NCBI GenBank assembly: GCA_903824965.1
Contig: CAIJYR010000075.1
Location: 1 to 32,735, forward strand
DNA from: an uncultured Thiotrichales bacterium
GTDB taxonomy: Bacteria > Pseudomonadota > Gammaproteobacteria > CAIRSR01
Direction of reading: 5' to 3'
Length of the DNA stretch: 32,735 nt
The translations under genes and the position numbers were made by a program. Each line of letters begins with the position of its first letter. Position 1 is the first letter of the stretch. The notes under the pieces were generated by a model that made no database searches, was not told the DNA's origin, and saw only the letters and a program-made list of their open reading frames with translations. Below, piece by piece: positions 25,894 through 32,735 of this stretch.

Positions 25894-27927
25894 CTATCTC
25901 TTAGGGAAGATCCTACCTGATTTTACGGTGACTTGCGTCTTTTTCACAGAACCCTTGCTGCCCCACGCAGCGCCTTCTACCGATTCACCGGGCACGAGCG
26001 CCGCTTTCCCACGACCCACGAGATCAGCACGTCCCATCTGGCGCAACGCTTTGCGTAGCAAGGGCCAGTTCGCGGGATCGTGCCAGCGCAAAAAGGCTTT
26101 CTGTAACCGTCGCTGATAACCTCCCTTGGGGATGTACACCTCTTCTGCTTCCCAGTGGGCGTGGCGCAGGGGGTTGCGGTGGGTATGGTACATCGTGGTG
26201 GCAAGAGCCATCGGGGAGGGCAAGAACGTTTGTACCTGATCAAGTCGGTACTGGTTGCGCTTGAGCCAGAGGGCAAGAGCCAGCATGTCCTCGTCGCGGG
26301 TTCCTGGATGGGCCGCAATAAAATACGGAATCAGGTACTGCTCCTTACCGGCTTCTGCGGAATAGCGATCGAAGAGGGTTTTGAAGCGATCGTAGGCTGC
26401 AAGACTCGGTTTCATCATTTTTGCAAGAGGTTCGGGGACAATGTGTTCGGGTGCGATTTTAAGATAACCGCCAACATGGTGAGTGACAAGTTCACGCAAA
26501 TATTCAGGGGAAAGCACCGCAAGGTCATAGCGCAGTCCAGAGGCCACGAGCACCCGTCGGACACCGCGAAGGTCTCGGGCACGCCGATATAGCTGGAGGA
26601 GTGGCCCGTGGTCGGTCATCAACCGAGAACAGACCTTTGGATAAAGGCACGACAGACGTCGGCAAACCGACTCGATGCCTATTTCCCTGCAACGCATTCG
26701 GTACATGTTGGCCGTTGGGCCGCCCACGTCCGAAATGACACCGGTAAAACCCGGTACCGTATCTCGCACCTGTTCGATCTCGCGCAGGACGGACGCCTCC
26801 GAACGGGACTGCACAAGACGGCCCTCGTGCACCGTGATGGAACAAAAGGTACATCCCCCGAAACAACCCCGCAGGATCGTCACCGAGCACTGTACCATTT
26901 CATACGCAGGGATGGTCTGATGGCCATAGGCAGGATGGGGCCGACGGGCATAGGGCAACTCGTAGATCCGATCCAATTCTTGGGTCGTGAGTGGAAAGGG
27001 CGGCGGATTCACCCACAGGTCACGATCGCCGTGGCGTTGTACCAGGATTTTGGCGTTCCCTGGATTGCTCTCTCGGTGCAGGATGTGCGATGCCTCGGCA
27101 TAGCGCAGGGGATCGTGTCGCACCTCCTCAAAGGAGGGCAACCGCAGAACACCCTCCGGCAGGAGCGAGGAAGCACGACGTACAAAGGCGCTTCCCCGTA
27201 GATCCTGCATCGTGTGAATCGATTCTCCGCGTGCGAGGCGAGCTGCGAGTTCCACAATGGCACGCTCCGCATTGCCATACAGAAGCAGATCGGCCTTGGC
27301 ATCCACCAAAAGGGATCGGCGTACCTGATCCGACCAATAATCATAGTGGGCCACACGTCGCAAACTGGCCTCGATGCCACCGAGGATGATGGGCGTTTCT
27401 GGAAAAACCTCACGAAGACGTTGGCAGTAGACCAGCACCGCCCGATCAGGGCGTCGTCCCGCCTCGCCACCCGGGGTATAGGCATCATTGGTTCGCAGCC
27501 GTCGATCGGCCGTGTAGTGGTTCACCATAGAGTCCATGTTTCCTGCAGTGACGCCACAGAACAAGGTCGGTTGGCCCATGCTTTGGAAAGCATCCCCCTG
27601 ACGCCAATCGGGCTGCGCAAGGATGCCTACGCGGTAGCCTTGTGCTTCCAGCAAGCGTCCCACCAGCGCCATGCCAAAACTCGGATGATCCACATAGGCA
27701 TCGCCTGTGACCAGGAGGATGTCGCACGCATCCCAACCCAGCACGTCCATTTCTGCGCGAGACATGGGCAAAAACGGTGCAACCCCGAAGCACTCGGCCC
27801 AAAACGGCGGGTACGCAAAAAGATCAGGGGCCGACGAAAAAACGTCGCGACACCGATCACCCCCGACACGCAGACCTTCAGGCAGACCTTCAGGCACGCT
27901 TTCTTGGAGAACGTTCTTTTTTTTCAT
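25894..27927 (-). CDS. YgiQ-family radical SAM protein
   Basis: The product of about 677 residues is a YgiQ-type (UPF0313) radical SAM protein. An N-terminal YgiQ domain contains [16 protein letters not shown], and a B12-binding-like region includes [18 protein letters not shown]. The radical SAM cluster motif is CFGGCTFC (CX3CX2C), and a C-terminal DUF3362-like part includes [15 protein letters not shown]. The substrate is not known. ATG at 27927 (MKKKNVLQ) is taken as start, but no clear RBS is visible and the track's TTG at 27981 is an alternative. A duplicated 12-bp repeat near the N-terminus encodes PEGLPEGL. panD ends about 50 bp upstream on the same strand. Confidence 0.93.
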   Translation of the reverse strand: MKKKNVLQESVPEGLPEGLRVGGDRCRDVFSSAPDLFAYPPFWAECFGVAPFLPMSRAEMDVLGWDACDILLVTGDAYVDHPSFGMALVGRLLEAQGYRVGILAQPDWRQGDAFQSMGQPTLFCGVTAGNMDSMVNHYTADRRLRTNDAYTPGGEAGRRPDRAVLVYCQRLREVFPETPIILGGIEASLRRVAHYDYWSDQVRRSLLVDAKADLLLYGNAERAIVELAARLARGESIHTMQDLRGSAFVRRASSLLPEGVLRLPSFEEVRHDPLRYAEASHILHRESNPGNAKILVQRHGDRDLWVNPPPFPLTTQELDRIYELPYARRPHPAYGHQTIPAYEMVQCSVTILRGCFGGCTFCSITVHEGRLVQSRSEASVLREIEQVRDTVPGFTGVISDVGGPTANMYRMRCREIGIESVCRRLSCLYPKVCSRLMTDHGPLLQLYRRARDLRGVRRVLVASGLRYDLAVLSPEYLRELVTHHVGGYLKIAPEHIVPEPLAKMMKPSLAAYDRFKTLFDRYSAEAGKEQYLIPYFIAAHPGTRDEDMLALALWLKRNQYRLDQVQTFLPSPMALATTMYHTHRNPLRHAHWEAEEVYIPKGGYQRRLQKAFLRWHDPANWPLLRKALRQMGRADLVGRGKAALVPGESVEGAAWGSKGSVKKTQVTVKSGRIFPKR

Positions 27928-27977
27928 CGAGGGGGCGTCATGGTTTTGGCGTTGTGTCGGCACCGACTGTGCGTGGA

Positions 27978-28358
27978 TCAAACCCCTTGGGTTGGAATGG
28001 CGTGGCGAATGTCCTTGATGCGGTTGTCGGCGTAGACGTACACCAGAGATGGCTTATGTTGGCCTCGTTCTTGCTCAGAGACTGCAACATAGGCGCAGAC
28101 AATGACGAGGTGTCCCGGGGCCGCTTTGTGTGCGGCAGCACCATTGACCGAGATGATACCCGATCCCTCTTGCGCACGAATGGCATAGGTCACGAAGCGT
28201 TCGCCATTGTTGATGTTGTAGATATGGATCTGTTCGTACTCATGGATCCCTGCAGCATCAAGCAACCGTCCATCAATGGCGCAAGAACCCTCGTACTCTA
28301 GTTCGGCGTGCGTGACGGTGACGCGGTGCAGTTTCGCTTTCAACAGGGTGCACTGCAT
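27978..28358 (-). CDS. panD: Aspartate 1-decarboxylase
   Basis: PanD decarboxylates aspartate to beta-alanine for pantothenate and CoA synthesis. The 126-residue proenzyme has the usual length and start [20 protein letters not shown]. The self-cleavage site Gly-Ser is visible in YEGSCAID, where Ser becomes the pyruvoyl cofactor. Other conserved parts are [27 protein letters not shown] and [13 protein letters not shown] at 28358 is chosen over the longer ORF at 28469. panB and panC are not adjacent. Confidence 0.96.
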   Translation of the reverse strand: MQCTLLKAKLHRVTVTHAELEYEGSCAIDGRLLDAAGIHEYEQIHIYNINNGERFVTYAIRAQEGSGIISVNGAAAHKAAPGHLVIVCAYVAVSEQERGQHKPSLVYVYADNRIKDIRHAIPTQGV

Positions 28359-28527
28359 GGTAGGAGATGCCTCTATGTCTGTGGTAGGGAATGCACATAG
28401 TGTAATAGCCATCCGCCTCATCGCACACTGTTTCCGTCGCTCCTTGGAACAGAGCAGGGTGAGCGGCATCGTTTCTTACCCATCAGTATTTTTTTCGTTC
28501 TATCGCTTGCAAAAGTAAAAATACGTA

Positions 28528-28581
28528 TTGACATGTAGAACGGTAAGGGTAACATGCACTACACATAAGGGTAAACCCTTA
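28528..28581 (+). promoter_or_regulatory. Promoter with overlapping operator-like inverted repeat, for the DUF3579 gene
   Basis: TTGACA at 28528-28533 and TAACAT at 28550-28555 with a 16-bp spacer form a good sigma70-type promoter. TAAGGGTAA occurs at 28544-28552, inside the spacer and -10, and again at 28566-28574, 22 bp or about two helical turns later. The second copy is half of a perfect inverted repeat TAAGGGT-AA-ACCCTTA (28566-28581) that would overlap the transcription start. This layout suggests repression by an unknown regulator. Confidence 0.6.
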
Positions 28582-28654
28582 CTGCGTGATCGATATCACC
28601 CAGCCCCCTTTCAACGCTGCACCCCAGCACCCCCAAGCACCGAGGAACGCCATC

Positions 28655-28960
28655 ATGATGTCCCATGACAAACACGAAAGCTTTGTGATTCAAGGTCTGA
28701 CCAACCAAGGGCGCGTCTTCCGCCCCAGCAACTGGGCAGAGCGTCTGCAGTGCTGCATGACTACCTTCGGGCCCCAGCGCAAGCAGGAATATTCTCCACA
28801 CATCCATATTAGCTTCCAGCGCGGTGTCAAATCCCTGGTGGTAGAGCAAAGTCTTTGGGAGGCCAATCCAGACGGCTACGAGTTCCTGATTTCCTTCGCC
28901 GAGGACAACAACCTGAAGGTGCTCGACACGCAGGAAGCAGAAGCGTCCGTGAGTCATTAA
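28655..28960 (+). CDS. DUF3579 family protein
   Basis: The 101-residue product matches the DUF3579 family: FVIQGLTNQGRVFRPSNWAERL near the N-terminus, then SFQRGVKSLVVEQSLWEANPDGYEFLISFAEDNNLKVL. The family is small, cytosolic and of unknown function, found mainly in beta- and related proteobacteria. ATG at 28655 is chosen because GAGGAA lies upstream; the track start at 28586 falls in the leader. The gene has its own promoter and a conspicuous operator-like repeat. It is followed after 27 bp by a glycosyltransferase gene on the same strand. Confidence 0.88.
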   Translation: MMSHDKHESFVIQGLTNQGRVFRPSNWAERLQCCMTTFGPQRKQEYSPHIHISFQRGVKSLVVEQSLWEANPDGYEFLISFAEDNNLKVLDTQEAEASVSH

Positions 28961-28987
28961 GCCCGTGTATGGCAGAGGATAGCGTAA

Positions 28988-30064
28988 GTGCCTGTAAGGA
29001 TTGATGGCCCATGTGGCTCCGATATTCTGGTGGTGACGCGACATTTTGCACTTCGCTGGGGTGGTGCTGAGCATTCGTTGGCAGCGGTGGTTGACGAACT
29101 GCGCACAGTACACCCCAGTTGGACGTGGTCAGTAAGCGATGGTGGATTCGACCCTCCGGATCGTCTCCGTGCGCTCCCCCTGGTTCAGTTGTTGTTGCGA
29201 CGCAGCGGATTGCGGCGTGTTGCTGCGTGTTTTCAAGGACAGTTGGCGTTGGTGCAATCGTTGATTGGGCCATCCATGATCAATGGGTTGCCCGAGTCGG
29301 TGGTGGCGGTCTATTTTGCGCGAGATGTGCGGTATTGGGACGAGTGGTCTAACCACGAAGTTGGGGTACGTCGCACCCTAAAAGATCTCTACCGAATGGT
29401 TCAGGTGCCGTTGTTGGCATTTTTTCGACGTGAGGTACGCGGGGCGCTCCGTCGTGCAAATCTTGTCGTTGCGAACTCGCACTTTATGGCGGATCGTATC
29501 CATGCATTCTGTGGTCGAGAGGCGGTCGTGGTGTATCCCCGTACGCCGATTGCAACGCTACCATTGCCAGAAGAGGCAGGCGCTGTCGGGATGATTGGCG
29601 ATGGTGCCGACAAGGGTGGGCATGTTTTGCGTGCCTTGGCGGTGCGCTTTCCTGAGGTGACGTTCCGCCTCCATGCACGCCAAGCGGCGCGTACCCCTCT
29701 GCCAAGCAATGTGGTCTTCGCAGGCTGGGAGGCAGATCCCGCCCGTCTTTATCGCGGACTGCGGCTGGTGGTAGTTCCTTCGCAGGTCGCAGAGGCGTAT
29801 GGGCGGGTCGCTTTGGAAGCTCTAGGCCATGGTGTGCCTGTGTTGGTGAGTCGTACAGGTGGCTTGCCCGAAACGGTACCCGACCTCAGTTGGACGGTTG
29901 CGGACTATGAAAACTCCGAAGCGTGGTGTGCTGCTTTTGCAGAGGCGTGGCCTGTGGCCCCGTCCCGCCGCGAGGCGGCTTATACCTTCGCGGTTGCAAA
30001 GCGGCACCTGGTGGACGATCAACACGAGCACCTGGTACGGAAAATATTGGCGCTGACCTCGTAG
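28988..30064 (+). CDS. GT4-family glycosyltransferase
   Basis: The 358-residue protein has a GT-B fold. The N-terminal domain includes ILVVTRHFALRWGGAEHSLAA with the GG-A-E acceptor-side motif, and the C-terminal donor domain includes VVPSQVAEAYGRVALEALGHGVPVLVSRTGGLPE with the EX7E-type motif. The start is GTG at 28988. Sugar donor and acceptor cannot be read from the sequence. No other polysaccharide or LPS gene is near, apart from msbA 7 kb away. It may be co-transcribed with the DUF3579 gene. Confidence 0.85.
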   Translation: MPVRIDGPCGSDILVVTRHFALRWGGAEHSLAAVVDELRTVHPSWTWSVSDGGFDPPDRLRALPLVQLLLRRSGLRRVAACFQGQLALVQSLIGPSMINGLPESVVAVYFARDVRYWDEWSNHEVGVRRTLKDLYRMVQVPLLAFFRREVRGALRRANLVVANSHFMADRIHAFCGREAVVVYPRTPIATLPLPEEAGAVGMIGDGADKGGHVLRALAVRFPEVTFRLHARQAARTPLPSNVVFAGWEADPARLYRGLRLVVVPSQVAEAYGRVALEALGHGVPVLVSRTGGLPETVPDLSWTVADYENSEAWCAAFAEAWPVAPSRREAAYTFAVAKRHLVDDQHEHLVRKILALTS

Positions 30065-30102
30065 AAACATCAGCCGTAGCGACTGGTGTTGGCTAAGCCT
30101 CC

Positions 30103-30142
30103 CCAACCTAAAGCCAGGGAATTATCGCAGTCTCACGTTGAA
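30103..30142 (+). repeat. Hairpin-plus-tail repeat, copy B (IS200/IS605-end-like)
   Basis: CCAACCTAAAGCCAGGGAATT is followed by ATCGCAGTCTCACGTTG, closely resembling the tail of the copy at 8418-8458. The stem is weaker here. It sits directly after the glycosyltransferase stop and overlaps the last codons of brnA on the other strand. Confidence 0.4.
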
Positions 30143-30432
30143 CCGTCAGGCGGGGACGCGTGGGCCAACATGTATTCGCGCACTACTGCATTCATTCTGG
30201 TTTGATACCCTCGCTCTCCCCCTTCACACTGGCGGAACCAGTACACCACGTCAGCATCGAAGCGAACGGTTAGCTGCTGTTTGATCGGGCGAAACATGCC
30301 ACGTCTGGCATTCGACCAATCCAGCTTCTCTGGCATGTCCGACAGGTCTATCTGTTCGTCGGGCATATGCTCCAGCGCCTTCAACTGTTCCTGTTGCTCC
30401 TGCGTGAGGGTTTTATAGTCTCCTGTTTTCAT
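30133..30432 (-). CDS. brnA: BrnA antitoxin
   Basis: BrnA is the antitoxin and autorepressor of type II BrnTA modules. The 99-residue product has the family pattern: PEKLDWSNARRGMFRPIKQQLTVRFDADVVYWFRQCEGGERGYQTRMNAVVREYM, a ribbon-helix-helix-type C-terminal domain. ATG at 30432 is supported by AGGAAAGG about ten bases upstream; the track start at 30573 lies inside brnT. It overlaps the end of the brnT frame, as usual. The reading frame is intact. A perfect inverted repeat upstream of brnT is the likely BrnA operator. Confidence 0.9.
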   Translation of the reverse strand: MKTGDYKTLTQEQQEQLKALEHMPDEQIDLSDMPEKLDWSNARRGMFRPIKQQLTVRFDADVVYWFRQCEGGERGYQTRMNAVVREYMLAHASPPDGST

Positions 30433-30697
30433 TATATTTTTTCCTTTCCTGAGGGGTCGCTTTACGGGCACTGATGATCCTGCCTTCTTCGCTGTTTTCT
30501 TGTTCTCACCAGGCCAATACGACAAAAAGCGTCGTCCCGTTGATCTGGCATAAAACATCCCAGCGATCCCCATCTTGATGCAGATCAGGGTCGATCAACG
30601 CATGCGGATCGTCTAGAGCTAGCGCAGCGACCCCAAACGAGAGCTTATGCTTCCGGAGGTTTGCTGCCGCTTTCTGTTCGTCCCAAATCCACCGCAA
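30413..30697 (-). pseudogene. brnT: BrnT toxin gene interrupted by an in-frame TGA
   Basis: BrnT is a RelE-fold ribonuclease toxin. The first part (WIWDEQKAAANLRKHKLSFGVAALALDDP) is typical, and the ORF track ends at a TGA at 30506-30508 after FVVLAW. Reading on in the same frame gives EQENSEEGRIISARKATPQERKKYNE and a natural TAA, with RIISARKAT...ER being the canonical BrnT C-terminus. So the gene is full-length except for one stop, probably a CGA-to-TGA change. The start TTG at 30697 has AGGAGG five bases upstream. The truncated product lacks conserved C-terminal residues and is expected to be inactive. Ordinary genes here use TGA as stop (for example rluB), so recoding is unlikely. Confidence 0.85.
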
Positions 30698-30717
30698 CGC
30701 CACCTCCTACTCAATGT

Positions 30718-30735
30718 AACTACAAGAATGTAGTT
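30718..30735. promoter_or_regulatory. Probable BrnA operator
   Basis: AACTACA-AGAA-TGTAGTT is a perfect 7-bp inverted repeat about 20 bp upstream of the brnT start. BrnA is known to repress its own operon by binding palindromic DNA. The assignment is by position and symmetry only. Confidence 0.55.
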
Positions 30736-30866
30736 CTTTGTATGCTGAGAGTCAAGGGACAGGAACCCACTTCGTCGCTACAATATAGAGCCACCGCTGC
30801 ACTCGATGAACTGTAGCATGGCCCCAGGGAAACATGGGAATATTGTAAAACACAGGTGACCATACA

Positions 30867-31247
30867 ATGCCCATCACCTCCCCCCCATCGACCACTACGC
30901 GCGGCAGAGAGGCCGAGGAAAAGGCGTGCCGTTTTTTAGAAGCGAAGGGATTGCGCTTTGTTGCACGGAATTATCGCGCACCCTGTGGTGAAATCGATTT
31001 GATTCTGCACGATGGGATGGCGCTGGTCTTCGTAGAAGTGCGGTTGCGTCGTCCCTCGCGCTTTGGGGATGCCATCGAGAGTGTTACCCCCCGCAAACGC
31101 GCCCGAATGACCGCCACAGCCGCTCATTATTTGCAACGACACCCCACGTTGGCGAATCGGCCCTGTCGTTTCGACGTGGTTGCCTTCACCGGAACCGACA
31201 TCACCACTACCGATCCGCATTGGTTGAAAGGGGCTTTCGGGGTATAA
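30867..31247 (+). CDS. YraN family (UPF0102) nuclease-like protein
   Basis: The 126-residue protein has the YraN pattern: GREAEEKACRFLEAKGLRFVARNYRAPCGEIDLILHDG, then LVFVEVRLRR, with Glu, Asp and E-V-R (usually EVK) positions of the PD-(D/E)XK fold, followed by RFGDAIESVTPRKRARM. Here R replaces the usual K in EVK. Family function is unclear, though some members show nuclease activity. ATG at 30867 follows a 130-bp gap after the BrnTA operator. It is convergent with the histidine kinase gene, 20 bp away. Confidence 0.92.
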   Translation: MPITSPPSTTTRGREAEEKACRFLEAKGLRFVARNYRAPCGEIDLILHDGMALVFVEVRLRRPSRFGDAIESVTPRKRARMTATAAHYLQRHPTLANRPCRFDVVAFTGTDITTTDPHWLKGAFGV

Positions 31248-31250
31248 ATG

Positions 31251-31264
31251 CGTTTCGCGAAACG
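31251..31264. repeat. 14-bp perfect palindrome between convergent genes
   Basis: CGTTTCGCGAAACG is fully self-complementary and sits in the 20-bp gap between the yraN stop and the kinase stop. There is no T-run, so it is a weak candidate for a shared terminator. Confidence 0.5.
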
Positions 31265-31267
31265 GTT

Positions 31268-32662
31268 CTAGCACAGCAGTTCTAATGCCTGTTCGATGTA
31301 TGTATTGAGCTTTTCCAGGGAGGCAGCAGCCTCCTCCCAAGCACCTACCTCCACCTGTCCCTGAATGCGAAGTGCCTGCGTGCTGATGCGGGTGGCTCCA
31401 ATGTCAGCGGCAAGCAGGGCTAGTCTGCCAATTTCTTGTACGGTTTGGGTGGTATTTTTACTGTCCAATGCTTTGTGCAATCCCTGTATTCCCTTGGGAG
31501 CAGCACCTTGAAACGCCTCTTTGCATCGGATCCAGGTTTCGGGATCGGTCTCTACGGGATCTAGCTGCATTTTTTTGATGGGTTTTGCTCTGATTTTCAG
31601 GAACGGTTCGACCGCCTTGAGCAATTCATGAGGGCGATACGGTTTCCTGAGATAACCCGTCATGCCAACCTGATGACATTGCTCTTGATCGGAAATCATG
31701 GCAGAAGCAGTGACGGCAATAATCGGAATGTTCGGATTGAGGATCTCAGACGTTGTACCCTCACGAATGTGCATGGTTGCTTCGAAACCGTCCATGACGG
31801 GCATTTGTAGATCCATGAGGATGAGGTCAAAGACCACTTTCTTTTCTTTCAGAATGTGCAGTGCTTCTTCGCCGTGGTTGGCCAGCGTGACAAGATGACC
31901 CGCCTGAGAGAGGATCGTTGTTGCTAGGCGCTGGTTGGTGACCAAATCTTCGACCAATAAAATCTGCAAAGGCAAAACATCTGTTCTAGGTTTGATCGCC
32001 AATTCAGGGGAGGCTTGTTGCTCAGGGGCGGTTTTGCCCAACAATTGGTTGATCCGATTGAGCCATTGGAAGCGTCGCACAGGTTTCTTCAGCGAAAGCG
32101 CGTTCTGTAACCAGCCAGATTTTCTGACAGAGGCAATGCTCATGTTGGTCGGCAATAATACGACCGGAGGAGTGCGGCATCCAGCATCTGCATACTGTGC
32201 TTCGGGATCAGGCCATTCTTCCCGCAAAAGCACTTCGTCGATCAATACGACATCAAAAGGTCGATTCTTGTCCTTAGCTTCTTGCAAGGCAGCGAGCAAA
32301 CGTGGCCCGTCCGAGCATTCTGCAAAGGTTCCCCCAAAGCCAATCACCATCTTCTTGAGAATAGACAAGCCGACAGGGTGTGCTTCTCCAAGGAGAATGT
32401 GTATTCCGGTCAGCGGCTTCTGTGGGAATCGGTCATCATGGGTGCCGCGATCTTCTTTGCCGGGTCGTGCATTGTCTCGCTGGCTGATACCGAACTTTAC
32501 GGTAAAGTGAAAAGTGCTCCCTTGTGCAAGGCTGCTCTCGACCCAAAGCTTTCCACCCATCATGCAGACCAAATGTTGACAAATACTAAGACCCAGGCCA
32601 GTTCCCCCGTATTTGCGCGAGGTAGAATTATCAGCCTGGGTAAAATGCTCAAAAATCATACC
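31268..32662 (-). pseudogene. 3' part of a hybrid sensor histidine kinase, cut by the edge repeat
   Basis: The native sequence begins at the repeat boundary and retains the end of a HATPase domain (IFEHFTQADNSTSRKYGGTGLGLSI). Next is a degenerate receiver-like domain (about residues 95-205; the acidic pair reads GEA but the central Asp in LIDEV remains). An intact receiver domain follows (about 228-350: LLVEDLVTNQ, LILMDLQMPVMDG, TASAM, GYLRKPY). Last comes a C-terminal Hpt-like helical domain (about 370-463) in which the phospho-accepting His appears missing. The N-terminal sensor, dimerisation His box and first half of the ATPase are lost or outside the window. An ATG at 32659 opens the frame, but it lies inside the ATPase domain, so no working kinase can result. 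Confidence 0.8.
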
Positions 32663-32735
32663 TAACCCAAGTTGCCACCTATGACCACCATCAGAATCCT
32701 TCCAAGAGGTAATGGATTAATGTAGCCTTATAGTA
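32663..32735. repeat. Right copy of the 73-bp inverted repeat, probable IS end
   Basis: These bases are the exact reverse complement of 11-83. The repeat starts TAACCCAAGTTGCC at the boundary with the kinase gene. Reading in the kinase frame through it gives a stop (TAA) within the repeat, so the kinase is broken here. The repeat extends beyond the window, so its length is a minimum. Confidence 0.75.

Noticed and set aside
30506-30508. TGA in brnT as a recoded Trp or selenocysteine codon
   Set aside because: TGA is the ordinary stop of other genes here (rluB, msbA, coxB), and no recoding structure or Sec family is involved.

Overview
The window reads as a chromosomal segment of a chemolithoautotrophic proteobacterium, on the beta/gamma/Acidithiobacillia side. 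The pointers are a form IA RuBisCO large subunit, a periplasmic beta-carbonic anhydrase, cytochrome c oxidase subunit II with its assembly factors, MsbA, a TonB/ExbBD system, the tonB-algH-ruvX-pyrR gene order, a DUF3579 protein and an SH3-domain (TIGR04211-like) protein. I cannot name the genus. Most genes are compact, moderately GC-rich and often overlap at start/stop codons. The first ~600 bases are clearly more AT-rich.

Layout. (1) 1-1000: end of a repeated element, a broken PD-(D/E)XK-like gene, AT-rich DNA, then a structured GC-rich stretch without a recognisable gene. (2) 1001-6111: purA with a strong terminator, a small secreted protein, a YjfB-like small protein, and an MshE/MshG-type ATPase and platform-protein pair. 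(3) 6112-8567: an IS630-family remnant fused in frame to the first codons of an acyltransferase-3 gene, then an uncharacterised lipoprotein. (4) 8568-11641: cbbL without cbbS, a divergent secreted beta-carbonic anhydrase, a zinc-finger protein and an Asn-rich small protein. (5) 11876-15635: minus-strand cluster tonB-algH-ruvX-pyrR-proB. (6) 15650-19891: pteridine reductase (plus), converging on ctaA-sco-coxB-thiE-like. (7) 20012-27927: minus-strand rluB-exbB-exbD-msbA, midA, the SH3 protein and the YgiQ-like radical SAM protein. (8) 27978-32735: panD, DUF3579 protein, glycosyltransferase, BrnTA module with a nonsense-mutated toxin, yraN, and a hybrid histidine kinase cut off by the same repeated element seen at the left edge.

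How the genes fit together: cbbL and the carbonic anhydrase concern inorganic carbon. ctaA-sco-coxB make and mature a haem-copper oxidase, but subunit I is absent here. msbA, ExbB/ExbD and TonB belong to outer-membrane biogenesis and transport. The rest is housekeeping.

Most notable observations: an orphan form I cbbL closed by a terminator; a 73-bp perfect inverted repeat at both window edges that truncates a gene on each side; the in-frame acyltransferase-IS630 chimera; a BrnT toxin with one in-frame TGA beside an intact antitoxin; a probable operator pair ahead of the DUF3579 gene; and repeated expansion of short in-frame tandem repeats in several unrelated proteins. I found no convincing new multi-gene system.
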